DNA of 64,000 nucleotides. Source: Micromonospora sp. WMMD1082 (GTDB taxonomy: Bacteria; Actinomycetota; Actinomycetes; Mycobacteriales; Micromonosporaceae). The notes below the pieces were generated by a model. It did no database searches. It saw only the letters and a list, made by a program, of their open reading frames with translations, and had not been told where the DNA came from. The DNA lies in contig NZ_JARUBM010000002.1 of assembly GCF_029626175.1 (NCBI RefSeq), forward strand, positions 558,001-622,000, given 5' to 3'. Positions 27,145 to 36,219 of this stretch are shown piece by piece. The position numbers were made by a program, and so were the translations under genes. The first letter of the stretch is position 1; every line of letters starts with the position of its first letter.

Positions 27145-28503
27145 TCAACCGGCCGACGGCACGGCGGCGGCGATCGGCCGGCGGGCCCGGCCACCGCCGC
27201 CGACCGCGGCGGTCAGCTCCCGGGCGGCGTCCTCGACGACCCGTTGCGCCTGCGCCACGTCGGCGCCCGGGGCCATCAGGGAGAGCACCGGCTGCCGGAA
27301 GTCCAGCCCGCGGACCGACGTCGGATAGATCCGCACCCCGTCGGCCCAGAGCCGGGCGAGCACGGGTCGCACGTCGTCGAGGTAGGACAGCGGCCCGCGG
27401 GCGCCGAGCGTGACCCCGTCGTGCGAGAAGACCACCTGGTCGGCGGAGCCCCAGCGGTGCAGCATGGCGATCGCCGCCATGGCACCGCTGCGCCGGGCGT
27501 TGATCTCGGTCACGTGGTAGGCGCCGTCGTCGGCGAGGACGAAGTCCACGCACATCCAGCCACGGAAGCCCCGGGCGTGCGCGGCGACCCCGATGCCGCG
27601 GCCGATCCGGGTCATCCGTTCCGCCTCGGCCGGGGGCACCGAGGCGGTTCCGACGTGTACGCCCCGGACCCGGGAGACGTCCACCGCCATCGCGGTGGGC
27701 ACGATCTCCCGCACTCCGTCATCGTCGACCCGCAGGTCCACCGCCGGGCAGCCGACTCCCGGCCGGTGCGCCACGAACTGCTGCACGAGCAGTGGGAAGG
27801 TCCGCAGGAAGGGATCCCGCTCCACGGCGGTCCACAGCGCCCCGATGCCCCGGGCGTCGTGGTGCAGCACCACCGAGCCGTCCCCACCGACGCCGTACGG
27901 GCTGCGCACGATGACCCGCTCGTGCCGGGTCAACAGGTGCTCGACCGCGCCCCGCAACTCGGTGTTGTCGACCACCAACAGGCCGGGCGGCACGCGTACC
28001 CCGGGCACCTCGCGGGCCAGGTCGAGGCAGCTCAGCTTCGAATCCAGGTATCGGCTGACCCAGTAGTCCCGCTCCGGCACCCCGTCGAGGCGTACCGCCA
28101 GGCCCCAACCGCGCAGGGTCGCCGCGAGCAGGAAGACCTCCGGAGTCGCCCCCCAGGTGACCAGCCGGACCTCGTCGTGGCCGGTCAACAGGGCACGGAG
28201 CCGGGCCAGTGCCGCGCCGTCGCCCAGCAGGTCCCTCGCCACCATCCCGCTGACCGGGGCCGGCGAGACGACCGGCGGCGCCGGCTCGTCCAGCAGTCGG
28301 TGCACGTCGGCGTACCAGTGCGGGTCGTGGCCCGCGGGCAGCACCAGCACCCGCGGCCGGCTGCTCCAGTAGGCCGCGTAGTCGCCGAGGTGCCCGGCCA
28401 GGCGGGTGACGACGTCGGTGACGGCCGGCCCCAGGGAGACGGCCGGGTTGCGGGTGTTGAACTCGCCCACGTTGGGCACGACGACGTCGATCGGCTCTGT
28501 CAT
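27145..28503 (-). CDS. ATP-grasp ligase 2
   Basis: 452 residues. The ATP-binding loop is VIVRSPYGVGGDGSVVLH (about 200-217) and the metal strand is YHVTEINARRSGAM (about 338-351). It is only distantly like the first ATP-grasp protein (21148). It probably forms an amide between a carboxylate and an amine; small-molecule substrates are unknown. ATG 28503; it follows the amidase gene by 14 bases. Confidence 0.75.
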   Translation of the reverse strand: MTEPIDVVVPNVGEFNTRNPAVSLGPAVTDVVTRLAGHLGDYAAYWSSRPRVLVLPAGHDPHWYADVHRLLDEPAPPVVSPAPVSGMVARDLLGDGAALARLRALLTGHDEVRLVTWGATPEVFLLAATLRGWGLAVRLDGVPERDYWVSRYLDSKLSCLDLAREVPGVRVPPGLLVVDNTELRGAVEHLLTRHERVIVRSPYGVGGDGSVVLHHDARGIGALWTAVERDPFLRTFPLLVQQFVAHRPGVGCPAVDLRVDDDGVREIVPTAMAVDVSRVRGVHVGTASVPPAEAERMTRIGRGIGVAAHARGFRGWMCVDFVLADDGAYHVTEINARRSGAMAAIAMLHRWGSADQVVFSHDGVTLGARGPLSYLDDVRPVLARLWADGVRIYPTSVRGLDFRQPVLSLMAPGADVAQAQRVVEDAARELTAAVGGGGRARRPIAAAVPSAG

Positions 28504-28517
28504 GCGGACCTTCCCGG

Positions 28518-30011
28518 TCAGGGCTGCCCTGCCGGCAGCTCGTCGGTGGCCGCCACGGTCAGCTCGGGGTGGCCGATGGGTGGCAGGACCCCGGCGAGCT
28601 GGCGGGCCACCGCCAGCGTCGTCCGGTCCTGGAGATAGTCACCGGCCACCGCGATGCCGATCGGCAGGCCCCGCGAGTCGGTGCGGACCGGCACCACCGT
28701 GGACGGCAGGTAGCTGACCCCGGTCAGGCCCGCCCAGACGATCTGGTCCCAGTACGGGCGCTGCACCCCGTCGACGGTGACGGTGCGGTCCCGGAACGGC
28801 CGGTGGTCGTGCCGGGCGGCCAGGTTCGGCGCCACCGGCAGCAGGATCGCGTCGTAGCCGGCGAAGAACTGCCGCCACCGGGTCCGCAGCCGGTTCCGCT
28901 GGTCGTCGGCCTCCACCCAGTCGCGGTAGCGCTGGGCGACGTACTCGCCGCCCAGGACCGCGCGGGGCGGACGCCGTCCGGCGGCGATCTCGTCGATGTC
29001 GTCGGCGGTGTGTTCGGGCATCGCCACCGACGCCAACAGCCGCCGGAAGACGCCGTCGCTGGCGGCGAGCCGCACCCCGGAGGGGCGGGCCTCCTCGACG
29101 AGGACACCGCTGTCGGCGAGCCGGTCCGCGGCGTCGCGCAGCGCGGCCCGGACCTCGACGTCGACCGGGCAGTACGGGTCGTCGAACCACGTCGCCACGC
29201 GGCGCACCGGGCGCGGCGGCGGCAGTGACAACCGCCAGGCCGGCGCGTCCCAGGGGTGCGCCACGGCGATCGCCGCCAGAGCGGTCTCCAGATCCGCCAC
29301 GGTGCGGGCGATCGGGCCGACCACGGCGATGTCCGCCTCGCGGGGCTTGAACGGGTAGGGCGGCACGTGACCGACCATCGGCACCGCGCGGTAGCTGGGT
29401 TTGTGGCCGAACACGCCGCAGGCGCCGGCCGGCAACCGGATCGAGCCGGCCACGTCGGAGCCGAGTTCGAGCGGGGTGAAACCGGCGGCGACGGCACCGG
29501 CCGCGCCGCCGGAGGACCCGCTGGTGGTGTAGTCCGGGTGCCACGGATTGCGGGCCACGCCGAACAGCTCGTTGTAGGACTGTAGGTCGCCCGAGCCCGA
29601 CGGCACGTTGGTCTTGCCGAACACGACCACCCCGGCGCCGCGCAGCGCGGCCACCGCCGTGGCGTCCTCCCGGGGCTGATACGTCCGCAGCTCGGTCAGG
29701 CCGCCGGTGGTACGCAGGCCAGCGGTGGCGAGACAGTCCTTGATCGTCATGGCCACGCCGTGCAGCGGCCCCCGGCGGTCGCCCCGGACAGTCGCCTCGT
29801 CGGCCTGCCGGGCGTACTCACGCGCCCGCTCGTCGAGGGTGACGACCAGCCCCAGCCCGGCGTTGAGCTGCTCGATCCGGGCGAGCTGGGTGTCGAGATA
29901 CTCCCGGGCCGAGATTCGACGGGCGGCGATCGCGTCGGCCACCTGCCGTGCCGACCACCAGCACGGATCCGGGCCGGCCTGTCCAGGATCGGGCACCGTA
30001 CGCCACCTCAT
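28518..30011 (-). CDS. amidase signature family hydrolase
   Basis: 497 residues. The Ser-cisSer-Lys triad can be placed: Lys91 in MTIKDCLATAG, Ser166 in TSGSSGGAAG and Ser190 in SDVAGSIRLPA. These enzymes hydrolyse amides or transfer the acyl group. In an antibiotic pathway this could remove a protecting aminoacyl group or an amide, as in some arginine-derived starter routes. It could also be a resistance function. Start at ATG 30011. Confidence 0.88.
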   Translation of the reverse strand: MRWRTVPDPGQAGPDPCWWSARQVADAIAARRISAREYLDTQLARIEQLNAGLGLVVTLDERAREYARQADEATVRGDRRGPLHGVAMTIKDCLATAGLRTTGGLTELRTYQPREDATAVAALRGAGVVVFGKTNVPSGSGDLQSYNELFGVARNPWHPDYTTSGSSGGAAGAVAAGFTPLELGSDVAGSIRLPAGACGVFGHKPSYRAVPMVGHVPPYPFKPREADIAVVGPIARTVADLETALAAIAVAHPWDAPAWRLSLPPPRPVRRVATWFDDPYCPVDVEVRAALRDAADRLADSGVLVEEARPSGVRLAASDGVFRRLLASVAMPEHTADDIDEIAAGRRPPRAVLGGEYVAQRYRDWVEADDQRNRLRTRWRQFFAGYDAILLPVAPNLAARHDHRPFRDRTVTVDGVQRPYWDQIVWAGLTGVSYLPSTVVPVRTDSRGLPIGIAVAGDYLQDRTTLAVARQLAGVLPPIGHPELTVAATDELPAGQP

Positions 30012-30344
30012 TCCGTTGTCGTCGTCAGGTCGCCGCCTGCCCAGTCTTCGCGTCGGTGGCGGGCCCGCGTACCCCTCTCTTCAGCCCTCGATCGGCCATG
30101 GCCAGGCGGGGCCCGGACGGCGGCCGACCGGCCGACCGTCGCGCCAGGGCGCCCGGGTGAACCGTCGGGGCAGGGCGGATCGGCGGCCGTCGGCGGTTGG
30201 TCGGCGGCGGTCCGGCTGGCCCAGGATCGCAGCGACCCCACCAACTGCCGGCGCGGTGCCCCGTGCCGGCCCAGTCGTGAAGGTGCGCCGATGACCATGC
30301 CAGGAACGCGGGCCACGGAGCCCGGACGCGGTGGGAGCCCGACC
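30012..30344. other. intergenic, divergent promoter region
   Basis: 333 bases between the amidase (minus) and alcohol dehydrogenase (plus). I see no gene, hairpin or consensus promoter. An alternative dehydrogenase start at ATG 30291 would shorten the gap. Confidence 0.4.
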
Positions 30345-31397
30345 ATGCGGGCGGTCGTCTATCACGGCCCGGGGTCGGTACGCGTCGACGAGGTGGAGCT
30401 GCCCCGGATCCAGCATCCGCGTGACGTGATCGTGCGGGTCACCCGTACCGCCGTGTGCGGTACCGACCTGCACCCGTACCGGGGAGAGCTGCCGGGATTC
30501 GCGCCCGGCACGGTGCTGGGGCACGAGTTCGCCGGCACCGTCCACGAGGCGGGGTCGCAGGCCCCGTTCGCCGTCGGCACCAGGGTCTTCGCCTCCGACG
30601 TGGTCGCCTGCGGGCGCTGCGCGGCGTGCGCACGCGGCTGGCACTACCAGTGCCCTTCGGTGACCCTCTTCGGGTACGCCGACGTGGTGGGGGCGCCGCT
30701 GCCCGGTGGGCAGGCCGAGTTCGTCCGGGTGCCCTTCGCCGACGTGGTGCTCGCCGCCACCCCGGACGACGTCACCGACGAGCAGGCACTCTTCGCCGGC
30801 GACGTACTGACGACCGGGCTGGCCGCGGTGCACGGGGCGCGGGTGACTCCCGGTGCCCTGGTCGCGGTGGTCGGCGCGGGCCCGCTCGGTCTGCTCGCCG
30901 GGCTCTGCGCGGTGACGGCCGGCGCCGCGCGGGTGGTGATCGCCGACCCGACGCCGGCACGGCGGGAGCGGGCGGCCGGCTTCGGGTTCACCGCTGTCAC
31001 CCCGGAACAGCTCGACGAGGCGGTACGCGACGACGGTGGCCGCGGCGCGGACGCGGTCGTCGAGGCGGTGGGCAGCGACGCGGCGCTGGCCTGCGCGCTA
31101 CGGGCAGCCGCCGCACACGCCACGGTCTGCGCGGTGGGCGCACACCATTCCACCGCGATGCCCTTCCCCACCGGGCTCGCGTTCGCCCGCGAGTTGACCG
31201 TGCGGTTCGCCGTCGGTGACCCGATCCGGATGCGCGAACCGGTGCTGGCGCTGATCCGGTCCGGCCGGCTGGATCCGAGCCGGATCGTCACGCACCGGCT
31301 GCCGCTGGGCGAGGCCGGTGCGGCGTATCGACTCTTCGACCGGCAGGACGCGTTCAAGGTCGTGCTCAGCGCCGACGGCGCCACCCCGGCGTTCTGA
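30345..31397 (+). CDS. zinc-dependent alcohol dehydrogenase (MDR)
   Basis: 350 residues. Catalytic zinc ligands are Cys38 (VCGTD) and His60-Glu61 (GHE). The structural zinc loop has Cys89, 92, 95 and 103. The NAD site is VVGAGPLGLLAG. It interconverts an alcohol and aldehyde/ketone. The aldehyde dehydrogenase at 23742 could be its partner. ATG 30345 has GGGAG at optimal distance; ATG 30291 would add 18 residues. Confidence 0.9.
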   Translation: MRAVVYHGPGSVRVDEVELPRIQHPRDVIVRVTRTAVCGTDLHPYRGELPGFAPGTVLGHEFAGTVHEAGSQAPFAVGTRVFASDVVACGRCAACARGWHYQCPSVTLFGYADVVGAPLPGGQAEFVRVPFADVVLAATPDDVTDEQALFAGDVLTTGLAAVHGARVTPGALVAVVGAGPLGLLAGLCAVTAGAARVVIADPTPARRERAAGFGFTAVTPEQLDEAVRDDGGRGADAVVEAVGSDAALACALRAAAAHATVCAVGAHHSTAMPFPTGLAFARELTVRFAVGDPIRMREPVLALIRSGRLDPSRIVTHRLPLGEAGAAYRLFDRQDAFKVVLSADGATPAF

Positions 31398-31454
31398 CCG
31401 CCCACCGCAGGGGGCCGAGCGGGCAGCCCCGCCGCCCGCCGGAATGCGATCGGG

Positions 31455-31489
31455 CCACCGCCCGCGCCCCAGTCGGGCACGGGCGGTGG
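31455..31489. terminator. hairpin between convergent genes
   Basis: Fifteen-base arms with one mismatch (CCACCGCCCGCGCCC against GGGCACGGGCGGTGG) and a 5-base loop, between the alcohol dehydrogenase and the dioxygenase. Confidence 0.65.
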
Positions 31490-31507
31490 ACGCCGGCCGG
31501 CCCGCCC

Positions 31508-32353
31508 TCAGGCGGCCAGCGGGATGGGGGCGACCTCACGCTCGGCGAGGAAGTCCGGGCGTGGACTCGCCACCGGCCGGGGCGCGTTGCGGACGCCGTT
31601 GTAGACCATCAACAGCATGCCCCGGTCGAACGGCGACAGGTTGGGCGACGAGGCGTGCAGCACGTTCGGGTGGAACATCAGCACGGAGCCGGCCGGCCCC
31701 TTGGGACTGACCAGCCCGCCCTCCTCGGCCAGCCGACGGATGACGGCCCGGTCTACCTGGAACTTCTCGGTGGCGGTGAGCGTCGCCATCCAGTTCGGCC
31801 CGTCCTCGTAGCCGGCCGGCATGCCGTCGGTGTCCGTGCCGGCGAGCAGCCCGTGCCGGTGCGAGCCGGGGATGAACGTCAGCGGACCGTTGAACTCGTT
31901 GACCTCGTTCAGGAACACCGTGACGTTGACCAGGTCCGGCCGCGCAATCCCGTCCCGGTCCCGCCAGTTGATGTAGTCCTGGTGCCACTCCCACTGGTCG
32001 CCCGCGAAGGCGGCCTTGAGGTTGACCTTCGACTGGTGCACGTACACCTCGTCGTCGAGCAGTTGCCGGGCCGCGCCGGCAAGCTCCGCCGACCGGCTGG
32101 CCCGGGCCACCACCGGATCGGTGCGGTGCGGTCCGTACACCGATCGCACGGTCACCCCGTCGCGCTCCAGCACCCGCTGCGGCCCCTCCTGGGCCAGGAT
32201 CCGCGGGGCGGCCTCGACCAGTTCAGCCAGTAGGTCGGCGGGCAGGTGGTCCCCGGGCAGCAGCAGGAACCCGTTGCGGTGGTAGTCCGCCACCATTCCG
32301 GCGGTCAGCGGCGCGGGCCCTGCGGTGGTCCGCGCAGCATCGATCCCGGCCAT
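31508..32353 (-). CDS. phytanoyl-CoA dioxygenase/EctD-like Fe(II)/2-oxoglutarate oxygenase
   Basis: 281 residues. The iron facial triad is His124 and Asp126 (WEWHQDYINW) with a distal His near 233 (HPNVLHASSPN), followed by an Arg for 2-oxoglutarate. FNGPLTFIPGSHRHG is typical of the family. It probably hydroxylates a free or carrier-bound amino acid or similar small substrate. AAGGGA precedes ATG 32353. It stands alone and convergent to the dehydrogenase. Confidence 0.85.
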   Translation of the reverse strand: MAGIDAARTTAGPAPLTAGMVADYHRNGFLLLPGDHLPADLLAELVEAAPRILAQEGPQRVLERDGVTVRSVYGPHRTDPVVARASRSAELAGAARQLLDDEVYVHQSKVNLKAAFAGDQWEWHQDYINWRDRDGIARPDLVNVTVFLNEVNEFNGPLTFIPGSHRHGLLAGTDTDGMPAGYEDGPNWMATLTATEKFQVDRAVIRRLAEEGGLVSPKGPAGSVLMFHPNVLHASSPNLSPFDRGMLLMVYNGVRNAPRPVASPRPDFLAEREVAPIPLAA

Positions 32354-32637
32354 CTGCGCTCCCTTCTCGTGTGCGAACAGGACCCCGCCGGTGTCCGGCG
32401 GTGGTCCGGCGGTCGGGGCCAGCGCCACAGCGTGACGGACCCCGGTATCCCCGCTAGTCAACCTCGGCCGCCGCGCCCGGGTCTGCTCCTCATTGCGACC
32501 TGGTCAGCTGGGCAGGTCGACCGCGCGCGCCTCCTGCGCTTCCGTCGGGTGGCTCACCCACCGAAGGTGGAAACGTGACGCATCAGGGCCTGCTGGTCCG
32601 CCGATGCCTGAACGATCTCGTCCGGAGAGTGAGTCAG

Positions 32638-33714
32638 ATGAGCAGGATCGAATCCGATGCCGGCAACCTCGAAGAGGTCACCCTGACCCACGACGAGGCC
32701 GTGCTGATGCGCGGCCTGTGCGCCGAGGCCGTCAACGCCCTCGGCGACGCAGACCTGAGCACCCAGGCGGCGATGACCACCGTGGAGCTGATCGGTTGCC
32801 GGCTGCCCGAGCGCCTGGTGGCGGCCCTGGTGTCCTTCCGGTGCACCAGCAGTTCGTCGGGTGCTCTGCTGGTGCGCAACGTGCCGGTCGACGAACGGCT
32901 ACCCGCCACACCCACCGACGGCTACCTGGCCGACTGGCGCTCGGTCGGCATCGCCACGGCCGCCCAGCTGATGGTCATGTCCCACCTGGGCGACATCATC
33001 GGGTACACCGACGAGAAGCACGGTCGGGTCGTCCAGGACGTCGCCCCGATCGCCGGCGCCGAGCGCCAGCAGGAGAACAGCGGCTCCGCCTACCTGGAGT
33101 TGCACACCGAGAACGGGTTCCACCCGTACAAGCCGGATTTCCTGAGCCTGCTCTGCCTACGCCCCGACCACGATCGCAGCGGGCACACGTTGACCGGCAC
33201 GGTGCAGCGGGTGCAGCCGCGGCTGTCCGAATCCGGTGTGGCGACCCTGCGCCGGCCGCTGTTCCGGATCCGGTTCAGCAGCTCGTTCGTCCAGCACGGA
33301 TCCAGCGGGTACTCCGAGCCGGTGGCGGTGCTGTCCGGCCCGGTGGACGATCCGGAACTGACCGCGGACTTCCACGCCATGGAGCCGATGACGGACGAGG
33401 CGCGCCAGGCCCTCGACGAGTTGGAGGCCGTGCTCACCCCGTCGCTGGCCTCGGTCGTGCTGGACACCGGGAGTCTGCTGGTGGTCGACAACTGGCGCGC
33501 CGTGCACGGACGTACCAGCTTCACCGCCCGCCACGACGGCACCGACCGGTGGTTGCGCCGGTGCTTCGCGGTGGCCGACCTGCGGCGCTCTCGTGGGGTC
33601 CGGCCGCCCGGCTCACGGGTGCTCGCGCCGCTGACCACGATCCTGGCCGACCGGCCGACCGCGCCGGCGTCGACGCCGCTGGCCGGTGTCACCCGCTCGG
33701 TCTCCGCACGATGA
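32638..33714 (+). CDS. VioC/AsnO-type amino-acid side-chain oxygenase (clavaminate synthase-like)
   Basis: 358 residues. The HxE iron motif is LELHTENGFHPYKPDF (His156, Glu158) and the third ligand is His290 in DNWRAVHGRTSF. Arg304 likely binds 2-oxoglutarate. Relatives beta-hydroxylate arginine, asparagine and similar amino acids. In the segment where VioC holds two Asp residues for the guanidinium (DGDF) this protein reads TADF, by eye alignment, so arginine itself is uncertain. ATG 32638 has GGAGAG upstream; a GTG at 32575 would add 21 residues. Confidence 0.85.
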   Translation: MSRIESDAGNLEEVTLTHDEAVLMRGLCAEAVNALGDADLSTQAAMTTVELIGCRLPERLVAALVSFRCTSSSSGALLVRNVPVDERLPATPTDGYLADWRSVGIATAAQLMVMSHLGDIIGYTDEKHGRVVQDVAPIAGAERQQENSGSAYLELHTENGFHPYKPDFLSLLCLRPDHDRSGHTLTGTVQRVQPRLSESGVATLRRPLFRIRFSSSFVQHGSSGYSEPVAVLSGPVDDPELTADFHAMEPMTDEARQALDELEAVLTPSLASVVLDTGSLLVVDNWRAVHGRTSFTARHDGTDRWLRRCFAVADLRRSRGVRPPGSRVLAPLTTILADRPTAPASTPLAGVTRSVSAR

Positions 33715-33725
33715 AGGGGCACCCG

Positions 33726-35012
33726 ATGCGCCGTTTCATCACCACGCTGGACGAGTTGATCGCCCGGCCGCCCCGGCACCTGGTGCTGTTGTACTCGGGC
33801 GGTCTGGATGGCACCTACCTGCTCCATCTGCTCAAGGACGCGCCGGTCAGTATCACCGCGCTGAACGTCCGCATCGGGGCGCCGGACGACGGCCAGGCCC
33901 GGGATCTGGCCGCCCGGTTCGGCGCGTCGTACCAGGAAGCCGACGTGACCGAGGAGTTCTTCACCGAGGCGGTGCCCGCCGCGATCCACGCCGACGCCTA
34001 CTACCAGGGACAGTTCCCGGTCGGGTCCACCCTGAGCCGACCGTTGATGGCTCGGGCGGCGGTCCGGGTGGCCCGGGACGTCGGCGGCGACGCCATCGGG
34101 CACACCGCGACGTACATGCAGAACAGCACGGCCCGGCTGGGTCGCTCGGTCGTCGCGTTGGCACCGACGCTGCACGTCGTCGCGCCGTTCCTGGGCTCCA
34201 ACGTGACCCGGGCGCAGAAGCAGGCCCGGCTGGCGGAGGTCGGCGTCGTGCTGCCCGACGCGGTGCACAGCGTCGACGTGAACCCGTGGGCGCGGGTGAT
34301 CGAGAACGGCAGCCTGGAGACCCCGGAGAACCGCCTGGACGAGTCGGTCTTCACCCTCACCCGGCACCCGGTCGACTGCCCCGCCGAACCGGCCGAGCTG
34401 AGCCTGACCTTCGCGGCGGGGCTGCCGGTTGCCCTGGACGGCACCACGCTGCCCCTGCGCGACCTGGTGACCGGGCTCAACGAGCTGGCCGGCCGGCACG
34501 GCGTGGGCCGCTACGCCGGGCTGGAGGACACCGCGTTCGGGGTGAAGAACCACGAGGTCCGGGAGTCTCCGGCGGCAGCGGTCATCACGACCGCCCACCG
34601 TGCGCTGGCCAACGCCGTCCTCGACCCGCGCGAACACACCGTACGGACGCTGCTCTCCACCGAGTGGACCACCACGGCGGTGCAGGGCGGCTGGTTCAGC
34701 CACCTCGGGCGTACGCTCCGGCGGTGCCTGGCCGAGCTGGACGAGCCGTTGACCGGCACCGTCGAGCTGCGGCTGTACCGGGGTGCGGTGACGGTACTGC
34801 GGCTGGTCACGCCGCACGGGCTGCACTACGCCCGGCTCGGCGTCGACTTCCACGACTGGATGGACGACTACGGGTACGCCTCCTGGCACCACCTGATGAC
34901 CCTCGCCGACACCGTCCGCACCCGGTCGACGGCGACGCACCGCCTCGGAGGAGACGTCGATGAACGCAGCGGCACCGCAGCGGACGCCTTCGACGGCATG
35001 GCCGACCGCTGA
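33726..35012 (+). CDS. argininosuccinate synthase-like ATP-PPi ligase (divergent)
   Basis: 428 residues, colinear with ArgG: PP-loop LYSGGLDGT (22-30), YQGQFPVGSTLSRPLMA, VNPWARVIENG and the C-terminal NELAGRHGVGRY block. Where canonical ArgG has TGKGNDQVRFE for citrulline/aspartate, it reads HTATYMQNSTARL (126-138). It may thus join an amine to a ureido or carboxylate group of a secondary metabolite rather than make arginine. AAGGGG precedes ATG 33726; ATG 33711 would overlap the upstream stop (ATGA). Confidence 0.82.
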   Translation: MRRFITTLDELIARPPRHLVLLYSGGLDGTYLLHLLKDAPVSITALNVRIGAPDDGQARDLAARFGASYQEADVTEEFFTEAVPAAIHADAYYQGQFPVGSTLSRPLMARAAVRVARDVGGDAIGHTATYMQNSTARLGRSVVALAPTLHVVAPFLGSNVTRAQKQARLAEVGVVLPDAVHSVDVNPWARVIENGSLETPENRLDESVFTLTRHPVDCPAEPAELSLTFAAGLPVALDGTTLPLRDLVTGLNELAGRHGVGRYAGLEDTAFGVKNHEVRESPAAAVITTAHRALANAVLDPREHTVRTLLSTEWTTTAVQGGWFSHLGRTLRRCLAELDEPLTGTVELRLYRGAVTVLRLVTPHGLHYARLGVDFHDWMDDYGYASWHHLMTLADTVRTRSTATHRLGGDVDERSGTAADAFDGMADR

Positions 35013-35036
35013 TCGACCCGTCTGACCCACGCCGTC

Positions 35037-35084
35037 ACGGCCGCTGGGCCGCCATCGGTCGACCGATGGCGGCCCAGCGGCCGT
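35037..35084. terminator. 48-base perfect palindrome, terminator
   Basis: Two exactly complementary 24-base arms meet at GTCGAC, 24 bases after the ArgG-like stop. It is the most extensive hairpin in the window and would end the oxygenase-ArgG-like transcript. Confidence 0.75.
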
Positions 35085-35429
35085 TCTGGAGAAAGACGCT
35101 GGTCAGCCACCGCGCAATCCAGGAGATGAGCCGCCACGGTCGCCGATAGCACGATGGGCCTGTAGCCGATGGAGGTCGGCGGAGACGGCACACGCCGTCA
35201 AGTGGTCGACGTGACGGACGATCCGGACGCACGGCGGCCGGCGGACGCACGCCTCGTCTCATGGCAACGGCGCGGAGGGGCCGGAGACGGGCTCGCCGCG
35301 GCGACGCGGTTACCACCCTAGCCCAGGCACCCGCGCGGCGCCGCCTCATCCATCGGGCCTAGCCGATCGACGAGGGTACGACGTCCGCGTCGACCACGGC
35401 ACAACCGGCGACACAGTGGAGGTAGTGAC
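35085..35429. other. intergenic region upstream of the LuxR-type regulator
   Basis: 345 bases with no supported gene. It must hold the regulator promoter. GGAGG ends seven bases before ATG 35430. I see no clear inverted repeat for autoregulation. Confidence 0.4.
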
Positions 35430-36095
35430 ATGCAGAGCTTGCTCGAGGTCGACCGCGGCACGCTGACCGTTGCGGTCCTGGTGGATAACGAAGTGTTCGG
35501 CCGGGGCATCGAGGCGGTGCTCGGTAGCGTGCCGGAGGTCTCGACCGTGCACCGCTGCGGCTCCCGAGAGGAGTACGAGATGCTGTCGCAGTTCGGCGGC
35601 GTCGACTTCCTCATCGTGGCGCCGCCCGAGGCGCACTGGCTCGAGAACGAGGGCCGGGCGGTACGCGGCAGCACCCACGTCATCCTGCTCGTCGACGAGG
35701 TGGCCACCACCAACGTCACCCAGCTGGCCTCGATGCCGGTGGACGGCTTCGTGTCCCAGCAGCGCCTCACCGCCGATCTGCTCAGCGACACCCTGCACCG
35801 CATCCGCCGCGGCGAGCTGCCGATGCCGCCCACGCTGACCCGTGCCCTGCTCGCCCGCGCCGACGAGCCGGGGACGGGCACCCGCGCCCGCACGGTGAAC
35901 CTGACCGCTCGGGAGACCGAGGCGCTCACCCTGCTGGTGAAGGGGTTGAGCAACAAGCAGATCGCGCGGCGACTCGCCATCTCCAGCCACGGTGCGAAGC
36001 GCCTGGTGGCGAGCATCATGCTCAAGTTGGACTCACCCAACCGCACGACCGCCGCGATCAACGCCATCCGGGCCGGCCTGGTGGAGTGCGACTAG
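35430..36095 (+). CDS. LuxR/NarL-type transcriptional regulator with atypical receiver
   Basis: 221 residues. The C-terminal LuxR HTH spans about 155-215 (NLTARETEALTLLVKGLSNK and following). The N-terminal 130 residues have a receiver-like alternation, but the acidic pocket reads VDNE instead of DD, and the phosphoacceptor position lies in FLIVAPPE with no Asp. It is likely phosphorylation-independent, like other pathway-specific orphan regulators. It is the only obvious cluster-situated regulator. Confidence 0.85.
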   Translation: MQSLLEVDRGTLTVAVLVDNEVFGRGIEAVLGSVPEVSTVHRCGSREEYEMLSQFGGVDFLIVAPPEAHWLENEGRAVRGSTHVILLVDEVATTNVTQLASMPVDGFVSQQRLTADLLSDTLHRIRRGELPMPPTLTRALLARADEPGTGTRARTVNLTARETEALTLLVKGLSNKQIARRLAISSHGAKRLVASIMLKLDSPNRTTAAINAIRAGLVECD

Positions 36096-36219
36096 CGCCC
36101 GCCCCGCCGCACGTCGACAGGTGGCCGGGTTCGCCCGTGCCCCCCGCGGGCGGACGCCACGGCGAGGGCCGGACCTACCGGCCCCACCATGGCATCCCGC
36201 CATCGGGTACGGCGCCCGA

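Noticed and set aside
33726..35012. housekeeping argG
   Set aside because: Core citrulline/aspartate motif is not conserved and the context is a biosynthetic cluster.
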